From CAYNDL01 sp964396115 (GTDB lineage: Bacteria > Patescibacteriota > Andersenbacteria > UBA10190 > CAIZMI01): a stretch of 27,051 bases of DNA. The notes beneath the pieces were generated by a model. The model saw only the letters and a list, made by a program, of their open reading frames with translations, was not told the origin of the DNA and ran no database searches. Shown here in pieces: positions 1 through 7,637 of this stretch (its first letter is position 1; every line of letters starts with the position of its first letter). The translations under genes were made by a program, and so were the position numbers. The stretch spans positions 1-27,051 of the forward strand of contig CAYNDL010000008.1 in assembly GCA_964396115.1 (NCBI GenBank), read 5' to 3'.

Positions 1-1
1 T

Positions 2-817
2 ATGTCGTATGGCGGTGCTTCAAGATGGGTACATCTCGGATTTATCACAGTCCAGCCTGCCGAATTCGCTAAACTTGCGGTGATCTTATATTTGGCCGCA
101 CTTTTTGCCAGTAGGGAAAGAACCCATGGCAATGTTAGTACGGCATTAGTTCCTTTTACTATCGTTGTCGGATTAATCAGTATTCTGATAATCAAACAAC
201 CCGATATTGGTACGTTAGTCGTTGTGACAGGAGCCGCAATGATCGTATATCTCCTGGCGGGAGCGCGTTGGACTCACTTACTAATGATAGTGGGCGGAGG
301 TATTCTTGCGTTGCTTATCCTGATAAGGATGGCGCCATATAGGATGGCTCGCTTTACAACCTTTCTTCATCCAGAACTTGACCCCAAAGGTATTGGATAT
401 CAGGTTCACCAGGCCTTGTTGGCTATCGGGTCTGGGGGTGTATGGGGATTAGGTTTTGGCCGTGGCCGACAAAAGTTTAGATATTTACCCGAACCGGCAG
501 GCGATTCGATATTCGCTATTGCTGCCGAAGAATTGGGTTTTTTTCGAATAACCATCTTGTTGCTTCTCTATATGTTTATAATTCTACGCGGGTACAAAAT
601 TGCCCGTAATGCACCCGATACATTTAGTCGGTTAGTGGCAGCCGGAATCACTTCTTGGTTTTTTGTTCAAGCAATTGTCCACGTTGGAGCGAATATGTCG
701 ATTTTTCCTTTGACAGGTATACCGCTACCGCTGGTTTCTTATGGTGGTTCCGCAATTGTGATTACCCTGGTAGGGGCTGGTATCTTGTTAAATATATCCA
801 GATACAGTGGAAAATAA
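2..817 (+). CDS. ftsW: Cell-division SEDS glycosyltransferase FtsW, C-terminal part (5' end outside window)
   Basis: A polytopic inner-membrane protein of the SEDS family (FtsW/RodA/SpoVE), which polymerises lipid II into peptidoglycan. The visible 271 residues begin inside the family's conserved GA-RW-LG stretch, so roughly the first 100 residues are missing and the Met at base 2 is probably internal. Family signatures seen: QPAEFAKL near residue 18, PYRMARF near 111, GSGGVWGLGFGRGRQK near 144-159, then YLPE and GDSIFAI. Asp168 in the last motif matches the catalytic Asp of the large extracellular loop. The C-terminal helix motif PLVSYGGS is present. FtsW is preferred over RodA because murG, murC and murB follow directly, as in division/cell-wall (dcw) clusters; sequence alone cannot exclude RodA. 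The stop TAA lies 42 bases before murG. Confidence 0.9.
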   Translation: MSYGGASRWVHLGFITVQPAEFAKLAVILYLAALFASRERTHGNVSTALVPFTIVVGLISILIIKQPDIGTLVVVTGAAMIVYLLAGARWTHLLMIVGGGILALLILIRMAPYRMARFTTFLHPELDPKGIGYQVHQALLAIGSGGVWGLGFGRGRQKFRYLPEPAGDSIFAIAAEELGFFRITILLLLYMFIILRGYKIARNAPDTFSRLVAAGITSWFFVQAIVHVGANMSIFPLTGIPLPLVSYGGSAIVITLVGAGILLNISRYSGK

Positions 818-842
818 GTTTTTTGTGGACGACTTAATTTGT

Positions 843-852
843 GGGATAATAT
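843..852 (+). promoter_or_regulatory. -10-like box just upstream of murG
   Basis: The 42-base gap between ftsW and murG contains a GATAAT hexamer (845-850) preceded by TG at the extended -10 position, overlapping TAATAT (847-852). The ATG is 7-9 bases further on. No Shine-Dalgarno sequence is visible. If this is a -10 element, transcription would start almost at the ATG, giving a nearly leaderless murG mRNA. A possible -35 (TTGTGG, 823-828) is weak. This is inference from sequence pattern. Confidence 0.35.
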
Positions 853-859
853 ATAGACT

Positions 860-2062
860 ATGAGAATTGTTCTTACTGGAGGAGGAACAGGCGGACACCT
901 GACGCCGTTAGTTTCTGTTGCACAATCCCTTCGGAAGATGTATCGAGAAAGCGAAATTACTTTTCCGCCGAGTAGGAATAGTGGTTTAGAAATCCTTTAT
1001 GTCGGGGTTGTGACTGATATCGACAGGTCTGTTTTGGAAAAGGCCGATATCTCCTATGAGCATATTCCGTCCGGGAAGATTAGGAGATATTTATCAGGCG
1101 CTGGATTGACTGCGCTAGACCTTTTTGTTTACCTACCTCTCGGAATAATCAGGGCATTGTGGAGAATGTATGTATTAATGCCAGAAGTTGTGTTCAGCAA
1201 AGGCGGATACGGTTCAATACCAGTAGTGGTGGCCTCGTGGATTTATAGAATTCCTGTGCTAATGCATGAAACAGATGTTGTGCCAGGCATTTCGAATAAA
1301 AAACTTTCGCGTTTCGCGTCTGCTGTGGCGGTTGGATTCAGAAAAACTGAGGAAAGCTTCCGTTCTGATAGGGTTTTTGTGGCAGGGACTCCTTTGCGAG
1401 AAATATTTTATAACCTTCCCGGCAAAGAAGAAGCACGACGAACATTGCAGTTGCATGACAGAAAACCAGTCATTTTTGTTACCGGAGGAAGTCAGGGTGC
1501 ACAAAGGATCAATAATGTCGTGTTGGAAGCTTTAATAAAGCTTCTTCCGGAATTTCAGATTGTACACCAGGTAGGGCAGCTGAATTACGAACCAGTCAAA
1601 TCATTTATCCAATCGACCCTAAACAATTTCCCTGATATACAGGATTACCACCTCTACGGATTTGTCGATGAGAAGACAATGGCTGCATGTTTTGCGGCTT
1701 CCGACTTAGTCTTGTCACGTGCCGGCGGAACTACTTTGGCGGAGCTTGCCGCAGCAGGCAAACCGGCAATTTTAGTTCCACTAGCCGAATCTGCAAACAA
1801 CCATCAGTGGGAAAATGCTTATTTTTATAGAGAAGCGGGTGCTGCTGTGGTCGTTGATGAAAGCAATCTTTCCGCTCCCCTGTTGGAGGCAACTATTAGA
1901 AAAGTATTCCAAAGACAATCTGATTTAGAACTAATGTCTTCCCGATCAAGAGAACTAGCAAGGAGTAATGCATCAGTTGATATTGCACAATTATTGGTAT
2001 CAATGGGTCTGGGCTTTGTCCCGAGACGTAGGTCGGGCGAAGAAAAATTGACAGTGCGATAA
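860..2062 (+). CDS. murG: MurG, lipid II-forming N-acetylglucosaminyltransferase
   Basis: GT28-family GT-B enzyme that moves GlcNAc from UDP-GlcNAc onto lipid I at the inner face of the membrane, making lipid II. The glycine-rich GGGTGGH loop is at residues 7-13, the SKGGYGS segment near 113, GGSQG at 209-213 opens the C-terminal half, and the donor-binding region reads RAGGTTLAELAAAGKPA followed by a NxHQxxNA motif. At 400 residues it is longer than the usual ~355-370. The extra length comes from an insertion around residues 28-45, before the ILYVG strand, and a basic C-terminal tail. The ATG at 860 is chosen because the GGGTGGH loop sits at the family's normal distance from it. It lies downstream of ftsW and upstream of murC, a standard dcw order. 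Confidence 0.96.
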   Translation: MRIVLTGGGTGGHLTPLVSVAQSLRKMYRESEITFPPSRNSGLEILYVGVVTDIDRSVLEKADISYEHIPSGKIRRYLSGAGLTALDLFVYLPLGIIRALWRMYVLMPEVVFSKGGYGSIPVVVASWIYRIPVLMHETDVVPGISNKKLSRFASAVAVGFRKTEESFRSDRVFVAGTPLREIFYNLPGKEEARRTLQLHDRKPVIFVTGGSQGAQRINNVVLEALIKLLPEFQIVHQVGQLNYEPVKSFIQSTLNNFPDIQDYHLYGFVDEKTMAACFAASDLVLSRAGGTTLAELAAAGKPAILVPLAESANNHQWENAYFYREAGAAVVVDESNLSAPLLEATIRKVFQRQSDLELMSSRSRELARSNASVDIAQLLVSMGLGFVPRRRSGEEKLTVR

Positions 2063-2103
2063 TTTAGTTGTGGCAACGCACATTATTGCTTATGCTCAAA
2101 GTT

Positions 2104-3495
2104 ATGAGTGACATTTTCAAACCAGGGATTAAGGTCTTCTGTGTTGGGGCTGGGGGGGTTGGACTTTCGAGTGTAATGCAGTGGTTAAAGGAATTAGGGG
2201 TAGATGTGGCAGGCTCTGATAGGGAAGAGTCTGCGGTTGTACAATTATTGAGAAAGAAGGGGATACAAGTTTACACGGAAGATTCTTACAATCTTCCTGA
2301 AAAGACTGACATTCTGATTTATTCGGACGCAGTACAGGAGAGCCATCCGATAAGAGTTGAGTGCGCAAAAAAGGGGACTCGGCAGTTGTCTTACGCCGAG
2401 GCTCTTGGTGTGTTATCTGCGGGAAAACGTTTGATAGCCGTGTCTGGTACGCATGGCAAGTCAACAACGACTGCGATTATTGCCCACATGCTGATACAAG
2501 CAGGACTTGATCCAACTGTCGTTATTGGTACTCTCGCTAAAGATTTAGACGGTAATAATTTTCGAATGGGGAACAGTGATATTGTCGTAGTCGAAGCAGA
2601 TGAGTACCGAAATCATTTCCTATTCCTAAAGCCACATATCGCCGTTATTACTAATGTTGATTATGACCATGTAGACTCTTTTCCCAATAGGTCTGACTAC
2701 GTTGATGCCTTTAAGAAATTTATAGATAACGTGCAGGAGGGCGGAACCGTAGTAGCCCGAACAAGCGATGATTTTTTTAAGGTCATATCAGGAAGAAACA
2801 ATATAACAACGGTTGGTTTCGATCTGCGTAGCTCATCGAACAATAATGCAAACCTGACCCTCTCTATTATTAGGTATTCGAATGGAAAACAGTTTTTTTC
2901 TGTTGAGTCTCCAAAATACAATGCTGAATTTTCCATCCCATTTACGGGGAATCATTTTGTCCTAGATGCGGGTGCTGCCTTGGCAGTCGCAAGTGTTCTG
3001 GGGGTTTCCGAGTCAGTTGCCCAGGATGCGTTGTCTACTTTTTCAGGTACCTGGCGGCGTTTTGAGAAAGTCGGTTTATTTAATGGCATACCTGTTATTT
3101 CCGATTATGCTCACCATCCCGCAGAAATTGACGCCCTTCTGGGCGGAGCACGCCAAGCCTATCCTGACCGCAAGCTCTTTGTTATTTTTCAACCGCACCA
3201 AGGTGTCAGAACGATAACTTTTGAACAGGATTTTTTGCAATCATTGTCAAAAGCGGATGAAGTTATCGTGATGGAACTCTACGGAGTTGCAGGCCGTGAG
3301 GGGAAAGATCCGATCAGCACTAGGGGCTGGATTCAAGAACTGTTAGCTAAGGGCGTCGATGCTTTTTTTGCAGAATCATTGGAAGCCGCTGAAAATATCG
3401 TACGTTCTCATGACCTTTCAGGCAGAGTAATCCTGGTTGTCGGTGCAGGATCCATAGACCGTTTGGCACGTAAATTGGTTAACAATGATAATTGA
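2104..3495 (+). CDS. murC: MurC, UDP-N-acetylmuramate--L-alanine ligase
   Basis: Cytoplasmic Mur ligase that adds L-Ala to UDP-MurNAc using ATP. Seen from the chosen start: an N-terminal dinucleotide-like fold with GAGGVG near residue 15, the ATP P-loop GTHGKSTTT beginning at residue 115, the central VVEADEY segment, the NVDYDHVD stretch, and YAHHPAEI at the start of the C-terminal domain. Mpl, a related ligase, shares some motifs, but the neighbours ftsW, murG and murB favour MurC. Start choice: the frame is open back to a TTG at 2068 and an ATG at 2092. The ATG at 2104 puts the GAGGVG loop at the usual distance and is preferred, but 2092 is possible; no convincing ribosome site separates them. 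The 3' end overlaps murB by 11 bases, suggesting coupled translation. Confidence 0.93.
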   Translation: MSDIFKPGIKVFCVGAGGVGLSSVMQWLKELGVDVAGSDREESAVVQLLRKKGIQVYTEDSYNLPEKTDILIYSDAVQESHPIRVECAKKGTRQLSYAEALGVLSAGKRLIAVSGTHGKSTTTAIIAHMLIQAGLDPTVVIGTLAKDLDGNNFRMGNSDIVVVEADEYRNHFLFLKPHIAVITNVDYDHVDSFPNRSDYVDAFKKFIDNVQEGGTVVARTSDDFFKVISGRNNITTVGFDLRSSSNNNANLTLSIIRYSNGKQFFSVESPKYNAEFSIPFTGNHFVLDAGAALAVASVLGVSESVAQDALSTFSGTWRRFEKVGLFNGIPVISDYAHHPAEIDALLGGARQAYPDRKLFVIFQPHQGVRTITFEQDFLQSLSKADEVIVMELYGVAGREGKDPISTRGWIQELLAKGVDAFFAESLEAAENIVRSHDLSGRVILVVGAGSIDRLARKLVNNDN

Positions 3496-4360
3496 GGAGA
3501 ATGTAAAATTAGCTAAATATTGCACGTGGCATACAGGCGGCCTAGCGCGATATTTTATTAGGGTTAAAACAATTACTGAGGCGAGTGAGGCATTGGAATG
3601 GGGGGAATCGCAAGGCTTAAGGCACTTCATATTAGGTAATGGTTCGAATTCTTTGTTTAGTGATAGTGGTTTCGGTGGTGTCGTGATAAAACCGGAAGCA
3701 AGGAGAGTGCGCGTTGAAGGGGTAAGGGTTGTGGCCGAAGCCGGAGCAATAATTAGGTCCGTGGCAACATTCGCCGCGGAGCACAACCTTAGCGGTATGG
3801 AGCATTTAGCCGGGATACCTGGAACTGTTGGTGGTGCCGTAAGGGGAAATGCTGGCTCTCTTGGCAGTGAAATACGCGATGTGCTGGAGAAGGTTTTGGT
3901 CCTACGGAAGACCGTAGGAGCTTGGGAAACCAAGATATTAACTAAAGAAGAACTTGGTTTCGGTTACAGGAATTCCGAAATTAAAAAGAACCAAGATGAT
4001 TACCTTGTTTGGGAAGCCACCTTTTCTCTGGTTCCTGGTGAAAGAGATGTAATTTTGCAGGAAATTAAGAATGACTTGGAAGTCAGGAGGGCAAAACAGC
4101 CATACGAGTTTCCAAGTGCGGGTTCTGTCTTTAAAAATCCAGGTAATGGTATGTTTGCCGCAAAGTTAATCGAAGAAGCGGGATGTAAGGGCTTGGTAAG
4201 TGGTGCCGCACAAGTGAGTGAGAAGCATGCAAATTTCATAATCAATAAGGGCGGCGCCACAAGTACTGATATTCTGACACTGATCTCAGAGGTGAAAAAA
4301 AAGGTTATGGAAAAAAGCGGCGTTGAATTAGAAGAAGAAGTCGTTTTAGTGGGCGAATAA
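3485..4360 (+). CDS. murB: MurB, UDP-N-acetylenolpyruvoylglucosamine reductase
   Basis: FAD-containing cytoplasmic enzyme that reduces UDP-GlcNAc-enolpyruvate to UDP-MurNAc with NADPH. FAD-domain motifs: GNGSN (51-55) and IPGTVGGAVRGNAG (111-124). Catalytic positions of the family are recognisable: the GYR arginine (162), the serine in AGSVFKNP (214) and a glutamate in the C-terminal LEEEV (about 284). GAAQVSEKHANFIIN (240-254) is the usual C-terminal signature. At 291 residues it resembles the shorter, Bacillus-like type. The gene begins inside the end of murC and its TAA overlaps the ATG of a small membrane ORF, so murC, murB and that ORF look co-translated. An 8-base hairpin lies inside the gene at 3900-3919. 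Confidence 0.95.
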   Translation: MIIEENVKLAKYCTWHTGGLARYFIRVKTITEASEALEWGESQGLRHFILGNGSNSLFSDSGFGGVVIKPEARRVRVEGVRVVAEAGAIIRSVATFAAEHNLSGMEHLAGIPGTVGGAVRGNAGSLGSEIRDVLEKVLVLRKTVGAWETKILTKEELGFGYRNSEIKKNQDDYLVWEATFSLVPGERDVILQEIKNDLEVRRAKQPYEFPSAGSVFKNPGNGMFAAKLIEEAGCKGLVSGAAQVSEKHANFIINKGGATSTDILTLISEVKKKVMEKSGVELEEEVVLVGE

Positions 4361-4524
4361 TGGAAAAGCACCACACACCATATGTTTTTCTGCTTATCGG
4401 CGTAAGTATTATTTTGCTTATTATTGGTTGGCAAGTTTATGTAAACTGGAACTTCCTACGAAAGACAATATCAGCAGCTACTTGCCAAGAGAGAATAAAT
4501 AGGGTATTCTATTGTCAGTTATAA
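4360..4524 (+). CDS. Small single-pass membrane protein, function unknown (54 aa)
   Basis: Not recognised as a known family. The ATG overlaps the murB stop (TAATG), a typical translational-coupling arrangement, and the frame stays open for 54 codons to TAA. Residues 1-7 are polar (MEKHHTP), residues 8-27 form one clear hydrophobic helix rich in Ile and Leu, and residues 28-54 are a polar tail with basic residues and two cysteines (42 and 52). The expected topology is cytoplasmic N-terminus, one helix, outside tail. In dcw clusters ddl or ftsQ often follows murB/murC. This ORF has a FtsQ/FtsL/FtsB-like layout but is far too short to be FtsQ. The case rests on position, coupling and the membrane helix; a chance ORF cannot be excluded. 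Confidence 0.5.
   Translation: MEKHHTPYVFLLIGVSIILLIIGWQVYVNWNFLRKTISAATCQERINRVFYCQL
4482..4510 (+). promoter_or_regulatory. Candidate sigma70-type promoter for the glycan cluster
   Basis: TTGCCA (4482-4487) and TATTCT (4505-4510) are separated by exactly 17 bases, resembling a housekeeping promoter with 5/6 and 4/6 matches. It lies in the 3' end of the small membrane ORF, 23 bases before the ATG of the GT2 gene, and would give a leader of about 17 bases. It would let the glycan cluster be transcribed apart from the mur genes. Inferred from pattern only. Confidence 0.4.
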
Positions 4525-4533
4525 CTAAATAAT

Positions 4534-5490
4534 ATGATGAAATACTCTGTAATCATCCCTGCCTTCAACGAAGAGGATAATATTCCTCAAGTTGCGGAGA
4601 AGGTCTCGAGTGTTATGAACAGCCTGGGTTCTGACTGGGAAATTATATTTATTGATGACGGATCCAAGGACAAGACCTACCAAAGGATGCACGAGGCACG
4701 AGAGAAGGATGCCCGAATTAAAATAGTCAGGTTCCGAAGAAATTTTGGACAATCGTCTGGTTGGCAGGCGGGGTTTGACTATGCGAATGGGCAGTACTTA
4801 ATAACGATGGATGCGGATATGCAAAATGATCCAGAAGATATACCCGAAATGGTCCGGATGGTCGAAGAAGATGGCTACGATGCTGTGTCTGGTTGGCGTG
4901 CAAGCCGACGCGACGCCCTTTATCTTAAGGTGATGAGCTGGGTGGGTAATTGGCTTCGAAGACTAATGACAGGCGATAAGATCCATGACCATGGGTGCAG
5001 TCTTAAGGTCTATAAGCGCGAGTGCATTGAAGACATGGATTTCTATAGTGACTTGCACCGTCGCTATATCACCGCTTTGCTTGGCTGGAAAGGTTACCGC
5101 GTGGGAGAAATGAAAACGCGACACCATGCCCGTAAGTTTGGCAAATCAAAATACTCTGTAAGGAAAAAATGGAAAGGCTTACTGGATCTTTTAGTGGTGA
5201 AGTTTTGGATACAATACTCAACACGTCCCATTTATTTATTTGGTACTTTGGGTGTGGCTCTGATGATTTGTGGGTTTATTTTGGGAGGGACACTAAGTAT
5301 TTTGTGGTATCTACAGCAAATTTCTTTGCAAAACAGGACCACACCATTACTTGCAGTTTTATTAGTAATTATCGGTCTTCAGTTGGTGATGACAGGTTTT
5401 ATAGCTGATACCGTTGCCATGACATATTATTCTACAAAAAAAGCTTATACGTTAGACCATCTTGAGGGGCTGAACGAGAAGAACCAATGA
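4534..5490 (+). CDS. GT2 polyprenyl-phosphate glycosyltransferase (DPM1/GtrB/ArnC-like)
   Basis: Family 2 GT-A enzyme predicted to transfer a sugar from a nucleotide donor to a polyprenyl phosphate on the inner face of the membrane. Residues 4-15 carry SVIIPAFNEEDN, IDDGSKD lies near 40-46, and the metal/nucleotide DXD-type motif is D93-A94-D95 followed by MQNDP. HDHGCSLKVYKR (151-162) is typical of the DPM1-like branch. After the catalytic domain two transmembrane helices (about 233-259 and 270-293) place it with GtrB/ArnC-type enzymes. Two ATG codons stand in tandem at the start (4534 and 4537). The 3' end overlaps the next GT4 gene by 4 bases (ATGA). Its lipid-linked sugar product would suit the GT-C proteins encoded downstream. 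The sugar cannot be read from the sequence. Confidence 0.88.
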   Translation: MMKYSVIIPAFNEEDNIPQVAEKVSSVMNSLGSDWEIIFIDDGSKDKTYQRMHEAREKDARIKIVRFRRNFGQSSGWQAGFDYANGQYLITMDADMQNDPEDIPEMVRMVEEDGYDAVSGWRASRRDALYLKVMSWVGNWLRRLMTGDKIHDHGCSLKVYKRECIEDMDFYSDLHRRYITALLGWKGYRVGEMKTRHHARKFGKSKYSVRKKWKGLLDLLVVKFWIQYSTRPIYLFGTLGVALMICGFILGGTLSILWYLQQISLQNRTTPLLAVLLVIIGLQLVMTGFIADTVAMTYYSTKKAYTLDHLEGLNEKNQ

Positions 5491-6638
5491 GACTTCTCCT
5501 CATTAATAATGAATATCCTCCGATTGGAGGAGGAGGATCTACGGTAACTAAATATGCGGTTAAATATTTAGCAGAATGGGGTCACGAGGTTACTTTAATA
5601 ACATCATCCTTCGGCGATTTGCCGCGCCAGGAGACAATTGACGGCGCCACCATAATTCGAGTTCCGGCAATAAGGCGTTATAAAGATTTTTGTGCTTCCT
5701 GGGAGCTGATTACTTTTGGGTTGTCTGCATTTTTTTATTGCCTGTGGTTTGTTCCTAGGTACAAACCAGACGTTATTCAGGCATATTTTGCTCTGCCGTC
5801 TGGTTGGGTAGCAAAATTGATTAATATTTTATATAGAACACCTTATTCTGTGTATTTTGGTGGTTCCGACATGCCGGGATCGAATCCTTCTCGTTATAAA
5901 AAAATTTACCCCTACATTACTGCGCTTACGCGGTGGGTGTGGCGAGGTGCTAAGATTTCAACCGTTTGTTCACAGGGGTTACTGGATCTTGGGAGAAAAC
6001 ATGACACTAATTATGACTTTCGGCTTGTCCCAAACGGAGTCGAGTTGTCGAGGTTTGTGCCGGTTGAAAGGCCACGAAACCCGAAAGTTAAGATTTTATT
6101 TATCGGTCGATTAATCGCGAGAAAGGGGTTGCAGTATGTAGTCCAAGCACTGCCAGAGATACAAAGATTAACAGGCATACCTTTTGAAGTAGAGGTTGTT
6201 GGAACAGGTGCAATGCGTGCGCAACTCGACAGTATGGCAGAAAAATTAGGTGTTAGTCACTTGATAAAATATATGGGCACCATTACTTACGACAAATTAC
6301 ATGAGAGTTACCAAGGTGCTGACATATTTGTATTAACGTCTGAGTCTGAAGGAATGCCTGCGGTTACTTTGGAGGCCATGGGTTGTGGTTTGCCGATAGT
6401 AACGACCAATGTTCCAGGAAACCAGGAAATTGTGAGAGAAGGAGAAAACGGTTATCTTATTAATGTTGGGGACACAGAAAAATTAGCCCAGTCTCTGGCG
6501 AAGCTGATAGCTGATGATGAATTGAGAAAAAAAATGGGCGCACGTAGCCGACAATTCGTACAAGCTTACGAATGGAGAGAAATTGTTAAACGCTACGAAA
6601 ATATATTGAAAGAAATTGCATATGAAACAAAACGATAA
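5487..6638 (+). CDS. GT4-family glycosyltransferase
   Basis: Cytoplasmic or membrane-associated GT-B retaining glycosyltransferase. The N-terminal acceptor half opens with LLINNEYPPIGGGGS, and the C-terminal donor half has VKILFIGRLIARKGLQYV and the E-x7-E signature ESEGMPAVTLEAMGCGLPIV. Length (383) is normal. The start overlaps the GT2 stop (ATGA), with a purine-rich GAGAAG five bases before it that could serve as a weak ribosome site. Its N-terminus closely resembles that of the GT4 gene at 14114, so the two look like paralogues within one cluster. Donor and acceptor are unknown; assembly of a surface glycan is inferred from context. Confidence 0.88.
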   Translation: MRLLLINNEYPPIGGGGSTVTKYAVKYLAEWGHEVTLITSSFGDLPRQETIDGATIIRVPAIRRYKDFCASWELITFGLSAFFYCLWFVPRYKPDVIQAYFALPSGWVAKLINILYRTPYSVYFGGSDMPGSNPSRYKKIYPYITALTRWVWRGAKISTVCSQGLLDLGRKHDTNYDFRLVPNGVELSRFVPVERPRNPKVKILFIGRLIARKGLQYVVQALPEIQRLTGIPFEVEVVGTGAMRAQLDSMAEKLGVSHLIKYMGTITYDKLHESYQGADIFVLTSESEGMPAVTLEAMGCGLPIVTTNVPGNQEIVREGENGYLINVGDTEKLAQSLAKLIADDELRKKMGARSRQFVQAYEWREIVKRYENILKEIAYETKR

Positions 6639-7635
6639 TAATTATATAAAGAAATTTGCCGATAAAGAGGTTTTAATAACCGGGGGATTGGGTTTTATTG
6701 GTAGTAACATTGCCCATGCCTTAGTCGAAGCTGGAGCACGGGTTACAGTTCTCGATGCTTTATTACCGCTTTATGGTGGCAACGAATTCAATGTAGATTC
6801 GATCAAAGAAAGAATTAATGTGGTTATTGGGGATATCAGGGATGAAAAACTTGTTAACGAAGTCGTCTCGGGTAAGGATTTTATTTTCAATCTTGCAGCT
6901 CAGGTTAGTTATATTGATAGTATTACTGAACCATTTCTTGATTTAGATATTAACTGTTTAGGCCATCTCCGTGTCTTGGAAGCTGCAAGGAAGTTTGCTC
7001 CTAAAACAAAAATTGTTTTCTCATCTTCGCGTCTGGCTTACGGGAAAATTTTAACGACGCCCGTCGATGAGAGTCACCCTACAAACCCCTTAAGCATGTA
7101 CGGTGTCCACAAACTTGCAGCAGAAAAATATTACAGGATTTACTTTGATGTGTACGGAATAAGGTCATCAGTTATTAGGATCCCTAATCCTTATGGTCCT
7201 AGACAACAAATGAAACATTCAAAGTATTCAATTGTTGGATGGTTTGTTAGGCAAGCCATAGAAGGCAAAGACATCCAAGTCTTTGGTGACGGACGCCAAG
7301 AGCGAGACTACTTATATGTTGATGACATAGTTGATGCTTTCTTACGCATCGCCGCTTCCGACCGAACTGATGGTGAAGTCTATAATATTGGTACTCACGA
7401 AAGAGTTTGTTTTGTTGACATGGTAGATGCGATCTTGGATGTAGTTGGGACAGGGAAGAAAGTGCATGTACCTTGGCCAAAGAATTACGAACGAAATGAG
7501 ACCGGTAATTACATTGCTGACACACGTAAAATCAAAAGATCTGTAGGTTGGGAAGCGAGAGTCCCTCTTAAGGAAGGAGTCGCCAAGACAGTGGAGTACT
7601 TCAAAAAGAACAAAGACCACTATTGGCAATCCTAA
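6622..7635 (+). CDS. NAD-dependent nucleotide-sugar epimerase/dehydratase (extended SDR)
   Basis: Extended short-chain dehydrogenase likely to remodel a nucleotide sugar for the surrounding glycosyltransferases. The Rossmann motif TGGLGFIG is at residues 20-27, with Asp in VLDAL after the second strand. The active site has SSSRLAYG followed by Tyr160-x3-Lys164 (YGVHK). IPNPYGPRQ and FGDGRQERDYLYVDDIVDA are substrate-domain signatures of the GalE/WcaG-like group. 4-epimerase, 4,6-dehydratase and other activities cannot be separated by eye. Start: the frame runs back to a TTG at 6616, but the ATG at 6622 is preferred. It overlaps the preceding GT4 gene by 17 bases. Confidence 0.87.
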   Translation: MKQNDNNYIKKFADKEVLITGGLGFIGSNIAHALVEAGARVTVLDALLPLYGGNEFNVDSIKERINVVIGDIRDEKLVNEVVSGKDFIFNLAAQVSYIDSITEPFLDLDINCLGHLRVLEAARKFAPKTKIVFSSSRLAYGKILTTPVDESHPTNPLSMYGVHKLAAEKYYRIYFDVYGIRSSVIRIPNPYGPRQQMKHSKYSIVGWFVRQAIEGKDIQVFGDGRQERDYLYVDDIVDAFLRIAASDRTDGEVYNIGTHERVCFVDMVDAILDVVGTGKKVHVPWPKNYERNETGNYIADTRKIKRSVGWEARVPLKEGVAKTVEYFKKNKDHYWQS

Positions 7636-7637
7636 AA

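Noticed and set aside
2152..2158. G7 tract in murC as a phase-variation site
   Set aside because: It encodes the conserved glycine loop of an essential enzyme, so length changes would be lethal and are unlikely to be programmed.
3418..3933. 171-codon minus-strand ORF across murC and murB
   Set aside because: It spans two convincing genes on the other strand and shows no family motif.
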